From positions 20,664-84,663 of the forward strand of contig NZ_RFAR01000057.1 of assembly GCF_003693445.1 (NCBI RefSeq): 64,000 nt of DNA, in the 5' to 3' direction. Position 1 is the stretch's first letter, and each line of letters opens with the position of its first letter. The stretch is from Aquitalea palustris. GTDB lineage: Bacteria > Pseudomonadota > Gammaproteobacteria > Burkholderiales > Chromobacteriaceae. Of the stretch, positions 9,511 to 18,360 are shown in pieces. The notes beneath the pieces are model-generated. The model did no database searches. It was not told where the DNA came from and saw only the letters and a list, made by a program, of their open reading frames with translations. The position numbers and the translations under genes were made by a program.

Positions 9511-10659
9511 ATGACCCGCGCGCTGACCATCCTGGTGGCCGAGGACAGTCCGACCTCCCGTCAGATCCTGCTCGACTACATCCGTCTGCTTGGCCATGAA
9601 GCCGTGCCGGTGAGCAATGGGCAGGAAGCGCTTGCATACTGCCTGCAGCAGCGTCCCGACGTCATCTTCATGGATGTCACCATGCCGGTGATGGATGGCT
9701 TTGCCGCCACCGCCGCCATCCGCCAGCTGCTGGGCGAACACTGGATTCCCATCATCTTCCTGACCTCGCTATCGGATCGCAGCCAGTTGCTGCGTGGCCT
9801 GGCCATGGGGGGAGATGACTACCTGACCAAGCCGATCGATCTGGACATTCTCACCGCCAAGCTGCATGTGCTGATCCGCATTTCGGAAATGCAGCAGCGC
9901 ATCGCCTCGGACAGCGAGCGACTGGAAAACTATTACCGCACCAACGAACAGGAGCAGATGTTTGCCCAGATGGTGCTGGATCGCTTTACCCGCCGCGCCG
10001 AGCAGACACCGCCCAATATCCAGCAATGGCAGCGCCCGGCGATGAATTTCAGCGGCGACACCATCTGCATTCGCCGTTGCCAGCCGGGACTGGACCGCAT
10101 CATGCTGGCCGACAGCACGGGGCATGGGCTGGCGGCAGCCATCTGCGGCCTGCCCGCCGTGGATACCTTCTTTGCCATGTGCGACCGCAACCTGCCGGTG
10201 CAGGAGATCGCCCGCACCATCAACCGCAAGCTGCACACCATCCTGCCCATCGGCCGCTTTGTCGCTGCCGCCATCATCGAGGTGGATTACCAGCTGCAGC
10301 GCATTGCGGTATGGAATGGCGGCATACCCTGTGCCATGTATGTCGACCGCCGGGGTGAGGTGCTCAAGTCCTTTGGCTCGCGCTCGCCACCACTGGGCAT
10401 TCTGCCGGACAGTGCCTTCGAATCCTCGCTCGACTATTTCAGCTGGCAAGATGGCGGCTCGCTCATCGTCTGCTCGGACGGCGTGACCGAGGCCTATGAC
10501 GACAGCCGCCAGCCCTTCGGGGTGGACGGCATTCTGCGCGCGGTAAGCCAGGCGCGCACGCTGGACATCCAGGGTTCCATCACCCATGCCGTCAACAAGC
10601 ACCTGGCCGGGCGGGAAAACCACGATGACATCTCGCTGGTGGTGGTTCGCTGCCAGTAA
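9511..10659 (+). CDS. Response regulator with PP2C (SpoIIE/RsbU-type) phosphatase output
   Basis: 382 aa. Residues 1-125 are a receiver domain with acidic pocket LVAEDS, phospho-acceptor Asp55 (FMDVTMP) and LTKPID. A short coiled linker follows, then a PP2C-type phosphatase from about 170 to 380: FSGDTI, MLADSTGHGLAAA, IVCSDGVTEAYDD and NHDDISLVVV hold the metal-binding Asp residues. Such proteins dephosphorylate an anti-sigma-factor antagonist when phosphorylated (RssB/RsbU/HsbR type). No STAS or anti-sigma gene is next to it, so the partner is elsewhere. Confidence 0.9.
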   Translation: MTRALTILVAEDSPTSRQILLDYIRLLGHEAVPVSNGQEALAYCLQQRPDVIFMDVTMPVMDGFAATAAIRQLLGEHWIPIIFLTSLSDRSQLLRGLAMGGDDYLTKPIDLDILTAKLHVLIRISEMQQRIASDSERLENYYRTNEQEQMFAQMVLDRFTRRAEQTPPNIQQWQRPAMNFSGDTICIRRCQPGLDRIMLADSTGHGLAAAICGLPAVDTFFAMCDRNLPVQEIARTINRKLHTILPIGRFVAAAIIEVDYQLQRIAVWNGGIPCAMYVDRRGEVLKSFGSRSPPLGILPDSAFESSLDYFSWQDGGSLIVCSDGVTEAYDDSRQPFGVDGILRAVSQARTLDIQGSITHAVNKHLAGRENHDDISLVVVRCQ

Positions 10660-10675
10660 TACCCCGCCAGCAAAC

Positions 10676-10714
10676 AACAAAGCCGGTCACCGCCAAACGG
10701 TGACCAGCTTTGTT
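10676..10714. terminator. Long bidirectional hairpin terminator
   Basis: AACAAAGCCGGTCACCG pairs with CGGTGACCAGCTTTGTT around the loop CCAAA, a stem of about 17 pairs with one mismatch. It sits between convergent genes and carries A/T-rich ends on both sides. Confidence 0.85.
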
Positions 10715-10728
10715 CATGGTGAAACGGC

Positions 10729-11427
10729 TCAGGTGCGCGGTGGTGCGCAGCTTTCCGGGGTGCAGAACACGGCAGCATTCTCATCGGTAGCCACCAGCTC
10801 CCCCAGCAAGGCAGCGACAAACGCTTGCGGCTGTCCCAGCCAGGGCGAGACATCCACCCGCTGCCACTGGCCGTTCTGCTCCAGTAGCAGGCTGGGAAAA
10901 CCTCGCAAACCAGCCTGTTGCATCAGCTGCCGGCTGTCTGCGGTATGTGCAGCCACCTTTTCCATCTGTTGTTCCAGCTCGGCGGCAAATGCTGCAGCCG
11001 GCAGGCCCAGCTCTCCTGCCAGCTGCTGCAGCACCTCGGTTCTGGCGATTTGCCAACCGCGCTGGTAGTGCGCCTGCTGCAAGGCAGACAACATTTTCAG
11101 CGGCGGCAGACCCAGCTGCGCGGCGGCCAGCATGGCGGCGGTTGGCGGGGTGGAATCAAACACCGCGTTGCTGTCGCGCAGCAAACCCTCAAAGTAGGCC
11201 TCACCAAACGGCAGGCCGGTCATCTTGGCAATGCGCTGATCATGCGGCATCACATAGTCGCGCAGCGCAGGCGTGACCGGCTGGCGGTTGGCTCCGCTCA
11301 TCATGCCGCCACCGTGCAAGTGCAAGGCCAATTGCGGCTGGGCAGCGGCGGCTTGCAATAGTGGCGAGGCGGCATAGCACCAGCCGCACAGCGGATCATA
11401 AAAATAATGCAGAGTGGCTGTTACCAT
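10729..11427 (-). CDS. DsbA-family thioredoxin-fold protein
   Basis: 232 aa starting MVTATLHYFYDPLCGWC, with the redox pair Cys14-Gly-Trp-Cys17 and a helical insertion as in DsbA/FrnE-like proteins. There is no signal peptide, so it is probably cytoplasmic and acts as a disulfide oxidoreductase or isomerase-like protein. Its ATG overlaps the stop region of the upstream metallo-beta-lactamase-fold gene by 7 bp, implying translational coupling. Confidence 0.85.
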   Translation of the reverse strand: MVTATLHYFYDPLCGWCYAASPLLQAAAAQPQLALHLHGGGMMSGANRQPVTPALRDYVMPHDQRIAKMTGLPFGEAYFEGLLRDSNAVFDSTPPTAAMLAAAQLGLPPLKMLSALQQAHYQRGWQIARTEVLQQLAGELGLPAAAFAAELEQQMEKVAAHTADSRQLMQQAGLRGFPSLLLEQNGQWQRVDVSPWLGQPQAFVAALLGELVATDENAAVFCTPESCAPPRT

Positions 11428-12299
11428 TTCATCTCGCCCTTGTTGACCTTGGCACCAATCTCCAGCGACATGGCTTCACCGGCCTGCGGGAAGGCTTGCT
11501 GCATGCGCTGGATCAGCTCGGCACTATTGGCCGAGGCAGCCAGATTCTTTTCAAACTGCTGCAGATAGTCGCGGGTAAAGCGCAGGCTGGCCACCCCGGT
11601 GGGGGCATTGGCTGCCATGTGGCCAGGGATGACCTGTGCGGGCTGCAGCGCTTCCATTTCATTCAGCTGGGCCACCCAGGCCTGGCGCTCCTGCTTGGTC
11701 TGGGTATCTGCCGTCCACACGTGCAGACCGGAAACCACGCCGACATTCCCCACGATGGCGCGAATCGACGGAATCCACACATAACCACGATGGGCCAGCG
11801 GGCCGGTGGTGCCGCGCACTTCCAGTGCCTGGCCTTCCAGCATCAGCTGTTTGCCGGGCAAGGCATGCGGCAGCGCCAGCGGCGCCTGGGGCGCATTGGC
11901 ACCCATTTTCGGGCCCCAGAAAGCCTGCTTGCCTGCCACATTGGCCTTGATCCTGGCCAGTGTCGGTGCAGCGGCGACCAGCTCTGCCTGCGGGAAAATC
12001 TGCTTGAGCACGGTGGCACCGAAGTAGTAATCCGGATCGGCCTGGCTCACGTAAATGGTTTTCAGCTGCTTGCCGCTATCCAGTACGCGAGCGGCAATGC
12101 GGTAGGCGTCGGCACGGGTGAAGCCGGTATCGATCAATACGGCGTCATTTTCACCGCTGACCAGCACCGAGGTGACATTGAAGCTATTGTCGTCGGCCTG
12201 GTAGACCGACAGCTTGAGCGGTTCACCAGCATGGGCCAGCGTGGAGCCCAAGGCCAGGGCAAGTGTCAGCGGCAGGAATTTCAAAGTGGCAAGCTGCAT
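11421..12299 (-). CDS. Exported metallo-beta-lactamase-fold protein with altered metal motif
   Basis: 292 aa from ATG 12299, with signal peptide 1-24 (LAHA). The fold is recognisable from DAVLIDTGFTRADAYRIA, SQADPDYYFGATVL, IRAIVGN and VIPGHM. The usual THxHxDH is replaced: residues at the His positions read Gln86, Asp88 and Tyr91, and the GD aspartate reads Asn (VGN); the final His in PGHM remains. Zinc hydrolase activity is therefore doubtful, although the subfamily may use another metal or have another role. It is coupled to the downstream DsbA-like gene. Confidence 0.82.
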   Translation of the reverse strand: MQLATLKFLPLTLALALGSTLAHAGEPLKLSVYQADDNSFNVTSVLVSGENDAVLIDTGFTRADAYRIAARVLDSGKQLKTIYVSQADPDYYFGATVLKQIFPQAELVAAAPTLARIKANVAGKQAFWGPKMGANAPQAPLALPHALPGKQLMLEGQALEVRGTTGPLAHRGYVWIPSIRAIVGNVGVVSGLHVWTADTQTKQERQAWVAQLNEMEALQPAQVIPGHMAANAPTGVASLRFTRDYLQQFEKNLAASANSAELIQRMQQAFPQAGEAMSLEIGAKVNKGEMKW

Positions 12300-12534
12300 G
12301 TGTATCTCCTGAATGGTGGCGGGCATCTGCCCGGCGAGTCATTGATGGAGTGCACTTTAGCGCTAAAAACAATGCAGATAAATCCGCTATTCTGGGCAGT
12401 ATTGTTTCAAAAAATGAGCAAATCGCAATTGTTAGCCGTCTTGAAAGGACGCGGAGTGTGCATGGCGTAAATGCGCCTCCCGCAGGCCTTGTTAACGCGG
12501 CATCACCGCCACGCAGCAGAGCAGGAACAGCGGC

Positions 12535-13758
12535 TTAACCGGCAAGCGGCTGACAGGAGTGCATGGCCACCACACGATTACGCCCCTGGCGCTTGGCCTG
12601 GTAGACTGCGGCATCCGCGGTGTTCACCAGCCAGTCGGGCTGCTGGTTGATGCTGGCGTGCGCCACGGCAATACCGATGCTGATGGTTACCACCTTGCTG
12701 CAGCCGGATGAGGGATGCGGCAGGGCCAGCGCCTCGACCTCGCTGCGGATCTGCTCGGCCAACGCCGTGGTCTGCGGCAGATTGCAGCCTCGCAGCAACA
12801 GGACGAACTCCTCACCACCATAGCGTGCCGCACAACCTTGCCTGGATGCCGCATGGCGGCTGATCACCTGGGCCACCTTGATCAGGGTCTCGTCTCCCAT
12901 CTGGTGGCCCTGGCTGTCGTTGTAAAACTTGAAGTAATCCACATCGACAAACAACAGGGCGATGTCCTCCTGCTGTTGCAGCCGCCTTTCCCAGAAAGCG
13001 TGTAATTGCTGGTCGAAATAACGCCGGTTGAACAGGCCGGTGAGGCCATCGGCGGTGGATATTTGCTGCAGATACTTGAAGCCCTGCTGTAGCTGGCGGT
13101 GATCGCGCTGTAACTCCAGCGCCAGCAGATAGCTGCGCCGCTCCTCCTTTTCCAGCTGGAACAGGCCGAGCAGCCCCAGCAATACGCTGGAAACCAGCAG
13201 GATGAAGATCAGCGAGCGCGCCGCCTCGTCAAGGAAATGCAAACCACACAAGACCCAGCCCAGGTAGGCCAGCGCGACGGTGCAGCTATAGCAGGCCAGG
13301 CGGAAGGGAATGCGCAATCCGAACATCATGAACACCAGGCACAGCATGACCCCGCCATAGTAATGCTGCGCAGTCGGCATGTGGCTGATGGAGAAAAACC
13401 AGGTCAGTCCCAGCACGAAGGCGGTGCTGGCCACCACCACCGAATATTCGTAGTAAGGCTGGAAAGGCCGCCAGAAACTGCAGGCGATGGTCAGTGCGGC
13501 AAAACCCGGCAGCAACAGCCAGCGCCAGATCCATACCCGCTGGTAGACATCCAGCAGGTAGACGCGATCGACCAGGCCGTACAGCATGAACACCACGATG
13601 CCGATGGCACCAAACAAGCGGTAACGGCGGAAGCGATGCGCCGCCGTATCCTGCTGGTAGATTTTTTCCAGCAAGGGCGGGAACAATAGCTGGTACCAGG
13701 GCTGCTTGTCGGCAGTGGCCAGCGCCTGATGCAGGCGGGGGGGCATTTTCGCTACCAT
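12535..13758 (-). CDS. Membrane GGDEF protein (probable diguanylate cyclase)
   Basis: 407 aa from ATG 13758, chosen because GGGAGG sits 5 bp upstream; a longer frame to 13797 lacks this. Residues about 30-205 contain six hydrophobic helices (e.g. AIGIVVFMLYGLVDRVYLLD). A short coiled linker leads to the GGDEF domain with GGEEF at residues 314-318. DGLTGLFNRRYFD and FVDVDYFKFYND are present, so c-di-GMP synthesis is expected. No RxxD inhibitory site is seen before GGEEF. It stands alone, divergent from a LysR gene. Confidence 0.88.
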   Translation of the reverse strand: MVAKMPPRLHQALATADKQPWYQLLFPPLLEKIYQQDTAAHRFRRYRLFGAIGIVVFMLYGLVDRVYLLDVYQRVWIWRWLLLPGFAALTIACSFWRPFQPYYEYSVVVASTAFVLGLTWFFSISHMPTAQHYYGGVMLCLVFMMFGLRIPFRLACYSCTVALAYLGWVLCGLHFLDEAARSLIFILLVSSVLLGLLGLFQLEKEERRSYLLALELQRDHRQLQQGFKYLQQISTADGLTGLFNRRYFDQQLHAFWERRLQQQEDIALLFVDVDYFKFYNDSQGHQMGDETLIKVAQVISRHAASRQGCAARYGGEEFVLLLRGCNLPQTTALAEQIRSEVEALALPHPSSGCSKVVTISIGIAVAHASINQQPDWLVNTADAAVYQAKRQGRNRVVAMHSCQPLAG

Positions 13759-14100
13759 GGCACCTCCCGCGATAACAAGGGGGGGCCTGGCATCCATTCG
13801 AGATTAGACATGGTGCGATCCAGTGAGTACCGTAGGGGTCTGAATAGCGACACGATGCTGAAAACAGCAGCACTGCCACGACAGCAACAGCCTGCATGCC
13901 GGCAGTATAACGGAAATGCCCGCAGGCAAGCCGCCAGCGCAGTCGCAGCACCCATATTTGATGACAAATGAGCAAATTGCCGCCCTGCTTGGCAGGCATG
14001 GCTCAAAACTGGCTGCTTGCCGCTTTTTTATCTTCCGGTTTGGCGCTGCGACAAAGCGGCGAACCGGTATCACTGGCAGCGCAAACAAACAAGGAAAGCG
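13759..14100. other. Divergent intergenic region between GGDEF and LysR genes
   Basis: 342 bp that should contain both promoters. Plus-strand in-frame codons run upstream of the LysR start but show no family similarity. AAGGAA just ahead of 14101 supports the shorter start. No other feature was recognised. Confidence 0.4.
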
Positions 14101-15024
14101 ATGGACCGGCTGATTGCCATGCAGGTTTTTGTCGAAGTAGCCCGCCGTGGCAGCTTTACCGCCGCCAGCGAAGAGCTGCAGCTGAGTCGCGCCATGGTGA
14201 CACGCTATATCGCCGAGCTGGAAGACTGGCTGGGCGCACGCCTGCTGCAGCGCTCCACCCGCAAGGTGACACTGACCGATGCCGGCGCCAGCTGCCTGGC
14301 CCGCTGTCAGCAAATGCTGGAACTGGCGGCGGAAACGCGCGAAGAAGTGGGCCTGCGCGATGGCCAGTTGCGCGGCCAGCTGCGCATCACCACCAGCATG
14401 TCCTTCGGCATGGCCCAGCTGGCTCCGGCCATCAGCGATTTTCTGGCCGAACACCAGCAGATCCGCATCGACCTGCAATTGGGAGACCGCGCAATCAACC
14501 TGATCGAAGAAGGCATAGACCTGGCCATCCGCATCACCAATGACCCGGAACCCGGCCTGATCGCGCGCCGGCTGGCCGATTGCGCTTCGGTCATCGTGGC
14601 CACGCCAGCTTATCTGGCCCGCCACGGCCAGCCACGGCAACCCGCCGATCTGGGCCAGCACCACTGCCTGAGCTACAGCCAGTTTGGCCGCAGTGAATGG
14701 CGCTTGCGCCGTGGCGAAGAAGAAGCCGTGGTCAAGGTACATGGCCGGCTGAGCGCCAATGAAGCCGTCGCACTGCTGCAGGCCTGCCGCCATGATGCCG
14801 GCCTGGCCATGCAGCCCTATTACCTGGTCAAGCCGCTGCTGGACAGCGGCGAGCTGGTGGTGCTGCTACCAGACTGGCAACCCACCAGCCTGGGCATTTA
14901 TGCGCTCTACCCTTCGCGCCGCCAGTTGCCACTCGCCATGCGCACCCTGCTGGACTTCCTGCAGCAGCGCTTTGCCCCCATCCCGCCGTGGGAACAGCCT
15001 GTGTCAGCATCGACCCCTTACTGA
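14101..15024 (+). CDS. LysR-family transcriptional regulator
   Basis: 307 aa from ATG 14101 (MDRLIAMQVFVEVARRGSFT). The helix-turn-helix is SFTAASEELQLSRAMVTRYI with LEDWLGARLLQRSTRKVTL, followed by a CrgA-type effector domain (LRITTSMSFGMAQLAPAISD). AAGGAA upstream sets the start. Its last 7 bp overlap the end of the convergent GlxA-type regulator. No target can be read from context beyond the divergent GGDEF gene 342 bp away. Confidence 0.9.
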   Translation: MDRLIAMQVFVEVARRGSFTAASEELQLSRAMVTRYIAELEDWLGARLLQRSTRKVTLTDAGASCLARCQQMLELAAETREEVGLRDGQLRGQLRITTSMSFGMAQLAPAISDFLAEHQQIRIDLQLGDRAINLIEEGIDLAIRITNDPEPGLIARRLADCASVIVATPAYLARHGQPRQPADLGQHHCLSYSQFGRSEWRLRRGEEEAVVKVHGRLSANEAVALLQACRHDAGLAMQPYYLVKPLLDSGELVVLLPDWQPTSLGIYALYPSRRQLPLAMRTLLDFLQQRFAPIPPWEQPVSASTPY

Positions 15025-15959
15025 AAATTCTGCCGCCACTGGCTGGGCGACACCGCATAGCGCTGGCGAAAGTGGTGGCGCAGGGACTCGGGCGAGCCAA
15101 AGCCTGCCAGTTGGGCAATCTGTTCAATATTGTGGTCGGCACTTTCCAGCAGGCGTTGGCTCAGCGCCAGACGCTCATCCAACAACCACTGGCTCACCGT
15201 ACGCCCGGTCAGTTGCCGGAAATGCCGGGTAAAACTGCGCCGGCTCATCGCCGCCTTGTCAGCCAGGCTATCCAGGCTGTGCGGCTCGGCCAGATTGGCC
15301 CTGAGCCAGTCCAGCAGCACCGCCAGCCGTGAATCACCGGCGCTAGCCGGCAGTGGCTGCTCGATGAACTGCGCCTGCCCGCCCTGACGGTGTGGCGGTA
15401 CCACCAGCCGCCGCGCCACGCCATTGGCCAGCTCCGCTCCGTAACGCTGGCGCAGCAGGTGCAGGCAGCAATCCAGCCCGGCGGCCGTTCCGGCTGAGGT
15501 CAGCATCTGGCCATCCTCCACATACAGCACCGCCGGGTCCAGCCGCACCTGTGGATAACGTTGGGCGAAATCATCGGCATAGGCCCAGTGCGTGGTGGCG
15601 GCACGGCCATCCAGCAAGCCGGCCTCGGCCAGCACATACGCCCCCAGACACAGGCCGACAATCTGCACGCCGCGCGCCGCGGCCTGCTTGAGCGCCAGTA
15701 ACAAGGCCGGTGGCACCGGACGGCCGGCCAGCCAGCTGGGCAGGATGATGATGTCGGCAGCAAGCAGTGCTTCCAGACCATGCTCACAGTGGATGCTGAA
15801 ACCGGCGCTGGTGCGCAGTTCGCCGGCTTCCGCGCTGCAAACCCGCAAGTCAAAGGCCGGCAGGCCGGGATGGGCATCGCCAAACACCACGCAAGGCACC
15901 GACAGGTGAAAGGGGCTGATCTGGGCAAAGGCGACAACGGCGACGACGGGAGCGGACAT
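15018..15959 (-). CDS. GlxA-family regulator (DJ-1/PfpI domain plus AraC HTH)
   Basis: 313 aa. Residues 1-180 form a DJ-1/PfpI-like domain with the nucleophile-elbow region IVGLCLGAYVLAEAG. Residues 215-313 hold an AraC-type double helix-turn-helix (LADKAAMSRRSFTRHFRQLT; IEQIAQLAGFGSPESLRHHF). These proteins activate catabolic genes for quaternary amines, amino acids or amides. It is divergent from a cysteine hydrolase gene 117 bp away, a likely target by position. Confidence 0.9.
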   Translation of the reverse strand: MSAPVVAVVAFAQISPFHLSVPCVVFGDAHPGLPAFDLRVCSAEAGELRTSAGFSIHCEHGLEALLAADIIILPSWLAGRPVPPALLLALKQAAARGVQIVGLCLGAYVLAEAGLLDGRAATTHWAYADDFAQRYPQVRLDPAVLYVEDGQMLTSAGTAAGLDCCLHLLRQRYGAELANGVARRLVVPPHRQGGQAQFIEQPLPASAGDSRLAVLLDWLRANLAEPHSLDSLADKAAMSRRSFTRHFRQLTGRTVSQWLLDERLALSQRLLESADHNIEQIAQLAGFGSPESLRHHFRQRYAVSPSQWRQNFQ

Positions 15960-16076
15960 GGCGGCATACCAGAGCGAACAGGATTGGCCTGATCTTAACG
16001 TATTCTGGCAATCGGGCCACTATGGCAGCCAGCCTGCCGTGTTGATAATGAACACCTGACCAGACAAAACCGGAGC

Positions 16077-16610
16077 ATGCACATGACCGCACAAGACAGC
16101 GCACTGATCGTGATCGATCTGCAAAACGACTATTTTCCCGGCGGCAAATATCCGCTGTGGAATACCGAAACCGTACTGGATAACTGTGTGGCGGCCATCG
16201 AACGGGCCAAGGCACTGGGCATGCCGGTGATCCTGGTCCAGCACGTGGCCGACAGCAGCAAGGGCATTGCCCCCTTCTTCAATGCCGGCAGCGAGGGCGT
16301 GGCGATTCACCCGCGCATTCTGGCCGCAGCCCCGCAAGCACCCGTGGTGATCAAGCAGGCCGCCGACAGCTTTCATCAGACCACATTGCAGGCCACACTG
16401 GACGGGCTGGGCAGCCGCCAGCTGCTGCTGTGCGGCATGATGACGCAAAACTGCGTGACCCATACCGCCCTGTCACGCGCCGCCGATCAGTACAAAGTTG
16501 CCGTACTGGCCGACTGCTGCAGCACGGTAGACCAGATGCTGCATGCCATTGCGCTGAATGCCCTGTCCATCCGCGTGCCGCTGCCCACCGCAGCAGAAGC
16601 CCTGGCCTGA
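16077..16610 (+). CDS. Cysteine hydrolase, isochorismatase-like family
   Basis: 177 aa (or 175 from ATG 16083). The catalytic triad of the family is visible: Asp in IVIDLQNDYFPGG, Lys in VVIKQAADSF and Cys in GMMTQNCVTHTA, with the cis-peptide region just before the Cys. Enzymes of this type hydrolyse amides such as nicotinamide, ureidoacrylate or carbamoyl compounds; the substrate is not determinable. It is divergent from the GlxA-type regulator and ends at a terminator. Confidence 0.88.
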   Translation: MHMTAQDSALIVIDLQNDYFPGGKYPLWNTETVLDNCVAAIERAKALGMPVILVQHVADSSKGIAPFFNAGSEGVAIHPRILAAAPQAPVVIKQAADSFHQTTLQATLDGLGSRQLLLCGMMTQNCVTHTALSRAADQYKVAVLADCCSTVDQMLHAIALNALSIRVPLPTAAEALA

Positions 16611-16635
16611 AATGCCTCATTCTCAGGCCAAATAA

Positions 16636-16660
16636 AAAACCCGCCGGATGGCGGGTTTCT
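16636..16660. terminator. Intrinsic terminator
   Basis: AAAACCCGCC-GGAT-GGCGGGTTT with an A run on the left and a short T run on the right. It lies between the hydrolase gene and convergent fumarase gene and could serve both. Confidence 0.8.
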
Positions 16661-16684
16661 GCTTGTAACAAGATCGGGTCAGAC

Positions 16685-18211
16685 TCAGGCCTTGTTGACC
16701 GGAATCTTGCCGATCTTGACGCGCCATTCCGCCGGGCCGGTGTTGTGCACCGAGATACCGTTGGAATCGACCGCTACCGTTACCGGCATGTCTTTTACTT
16801 CGAACTCGTAGATGGCTTCCATGCCCAGGTCGGCAAAGCCCACCACCTTGGAGGCCTTGATGGCCTTGGACACCAGGTAGGCCGAGCCGCCCACCGCCAT
16901 CAGGTAGACCGCCTTGTTGTCCTTGATGGCTTCGATGGCTGCCGGGCCACGCTCGGCCTTGCCGATCATGCCCAAGAGGCCGGTCTGTTCCAGCATCTGA
17001 CGGGTGAACTTGTCCATGCGGGTGGCGGTGGTGGGGCCGGCCGGGCCAACCACTTCGTCACGCACCGGATCCACCGGGCCCACGTAGTAGATGAAGCGGT
17101 TGGTGAAGTCCACCGGCAGCGCTTCGCCCTTGTTCAGCATGTCCACCATGCGCTTGTGCGCGGCGTCGCGGCCGGTGAGGATCTTGCCGTTCAGCAGCAG
17201 CACATCGCCCGGCTGCCAGCTGGCCACTTCTTCCTTGGTGATCTGGTCCAGATCAACGCGCTTGCCGTTGCTGGTGTCGTAGGTAATTTCCGGCCAGTCT
17301 TCCAGGCTGGGCGTGGCCAGATGAGCCGGGCCGCTGCCATCCAGATGGAAATGGATGTGACGGGTGGCGGCGCAGTTGGGGATCATCGCTACCGGCAGGC
17401 TGGCGGCGTGGGTGGGGTAGTCCAGGATTTTCACGTCCAGCACGGTGGTGAGGCCGCCCAGGCCTTGGGCACCAATACCCAGCGCATTCACTTTTTCAAA
17501 GATTTCCAGGCGCAGCTCTTCCACGCGGGAAAGTTCGGCACCGCTGGCGGCCTTGGCTTTCAGTTCGTGGATGTCCACGTGCGACATCAGGCTTTCCTTG
17601 GCCAGCAGCATGGCTTTTTCCGGGGTACCACCGATGCCGATGCCCAGGATGCCCGGCGGACACCAGCCGGCGCCCATGGTGGGCACGGTGTTGATCACCC
17701 AGTCGACGATGCTGTCGGACGGGTTCAGCGCGTAGAACTTGGACTTGTTCTCCGAGCCGCCGCCCTTGGCCGCACAGGTCACTTCCACGCCGTCGCCTTC
17801 GACGATTTCGAAGTGCACCACGGCCGGGGTGTTGTCCTTGCTGTTCTGGCGCTTGCCAGCCGGATCCAGCAGCACGGAAGCGCGCAGCTTGTTGTCCGGA
17901 TTGTTATAGGCGCGGCGTACGCCTTCGTTGACCATTTCCTGTACCGACAGGGTGGCATCCCACTGTACGTTCATGCCCACTTTCAGGAACACCACGGCGA
18001 TGCCGGTATCCTGGCAAATCGGGCGACGGCCTTCCGCGCACATGCGGCTGTTGATCAGGATCTGCGCCATGGCGTCCTTGGCCGCCGGGCTTTCTTCGTG
18101 CAGATAAGCCTGGTACAGCGCGTCGATGTAGTCCTTGGGGTGGTAGCAGCTGATGTATTGGAAAGCATCGGCGATGCTTTGAATGAAATCATCCTGACGG
18201 ATAACGGCCAT
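16685..18211 (-). CDS. fumA: Fumarate hydratase, class I (single-chain, 4Fe-4S)
   Basis: 508 aa, the length of single-chain class I fumarases. The N-terminal alpha-like part carries RPICQDTGIAVVF and CPPGILGIGIGGTPEKAM. The C-terminal beta-like part carries VVGPAGPTTATRMDKFT and GLLGMIGKAERGP. Cysteines in these motifs and in PNCAATRHIHF are candidate ligands of the oxygen-sensitive 4Fe-4S cluster. It converts fumarate to malate in the TCA cycle, in the cytoplasm. The gene is flanked by a terminator downstream and appears monocistronic. Confidence 0.95.
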   Translation of the reverse strand: MAVIRQDDFIQSIADAFQYISCYHPKDYIDALYQAYLHEESPAAKDAMAQILINSRMCAEGRRPICQDTGIAVVFLKVGMNVQWDATLSVQEMVNEGVRRAYNNPDNKLRASVLLDPAGKRQNSKDNTPAVVHFEIVEGDGVEVTCAAKGGGSENKSKFYALNPSDSIVDWVINTVPTMGAGWCPPGILGIGIGGTPEKAMLLAKESLMSHVDIHELKAKAASGAELSRVEELRLEIFEKVNALGIGAQGLGGLTTVLDVKILDYPTHAASLPVAMIPNCAATRHIHFHLDGSGPAHLATPSLEDWPEITYDTSNGKRVDLDQITKEEVASWQPGDVLLLNGKILTGRDAAHKRMVDMLNKGEALPVDFTNRFIYYVGPVDPVRDEVVGPAGPTTATRMDKFTRQMLEQTGLLGMIGKAERGPAAIEAIKDNKAVYLMAVGGSAYLVSKAIKASKVVGFADLGMEAIYEFEVKDMPVTVAVDSNGISVHNTGPAEWRVKIGKIPVNKA

Positions 18212-18360
18212 GAGAGGTTTCTCCAGCGTAGTGGGCTGTTAGAAGCTGTATACGATCTGCCGCATGGATGTGGCGGCATGGCGCGATCGCGGACACGCTC
18301 TTAGGAATTGTCAGATTATTTTAGGGCCTTACGCTGCATTGCGCCATGCCTGCGCCGGGA

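Noticed and set aside
11421..12299. AHL lactonase or active metallo-beta-lactamase
   Set aside because: The HxHxDH motif is not present and the bridging Asp is Asn, so zinc hydrolase activity is not supported.
16430..18304. Plus-strand open frame of about 620 codons
   Set aside because: Antisense to the well-conserved fumarase gene and without recognisable domains.
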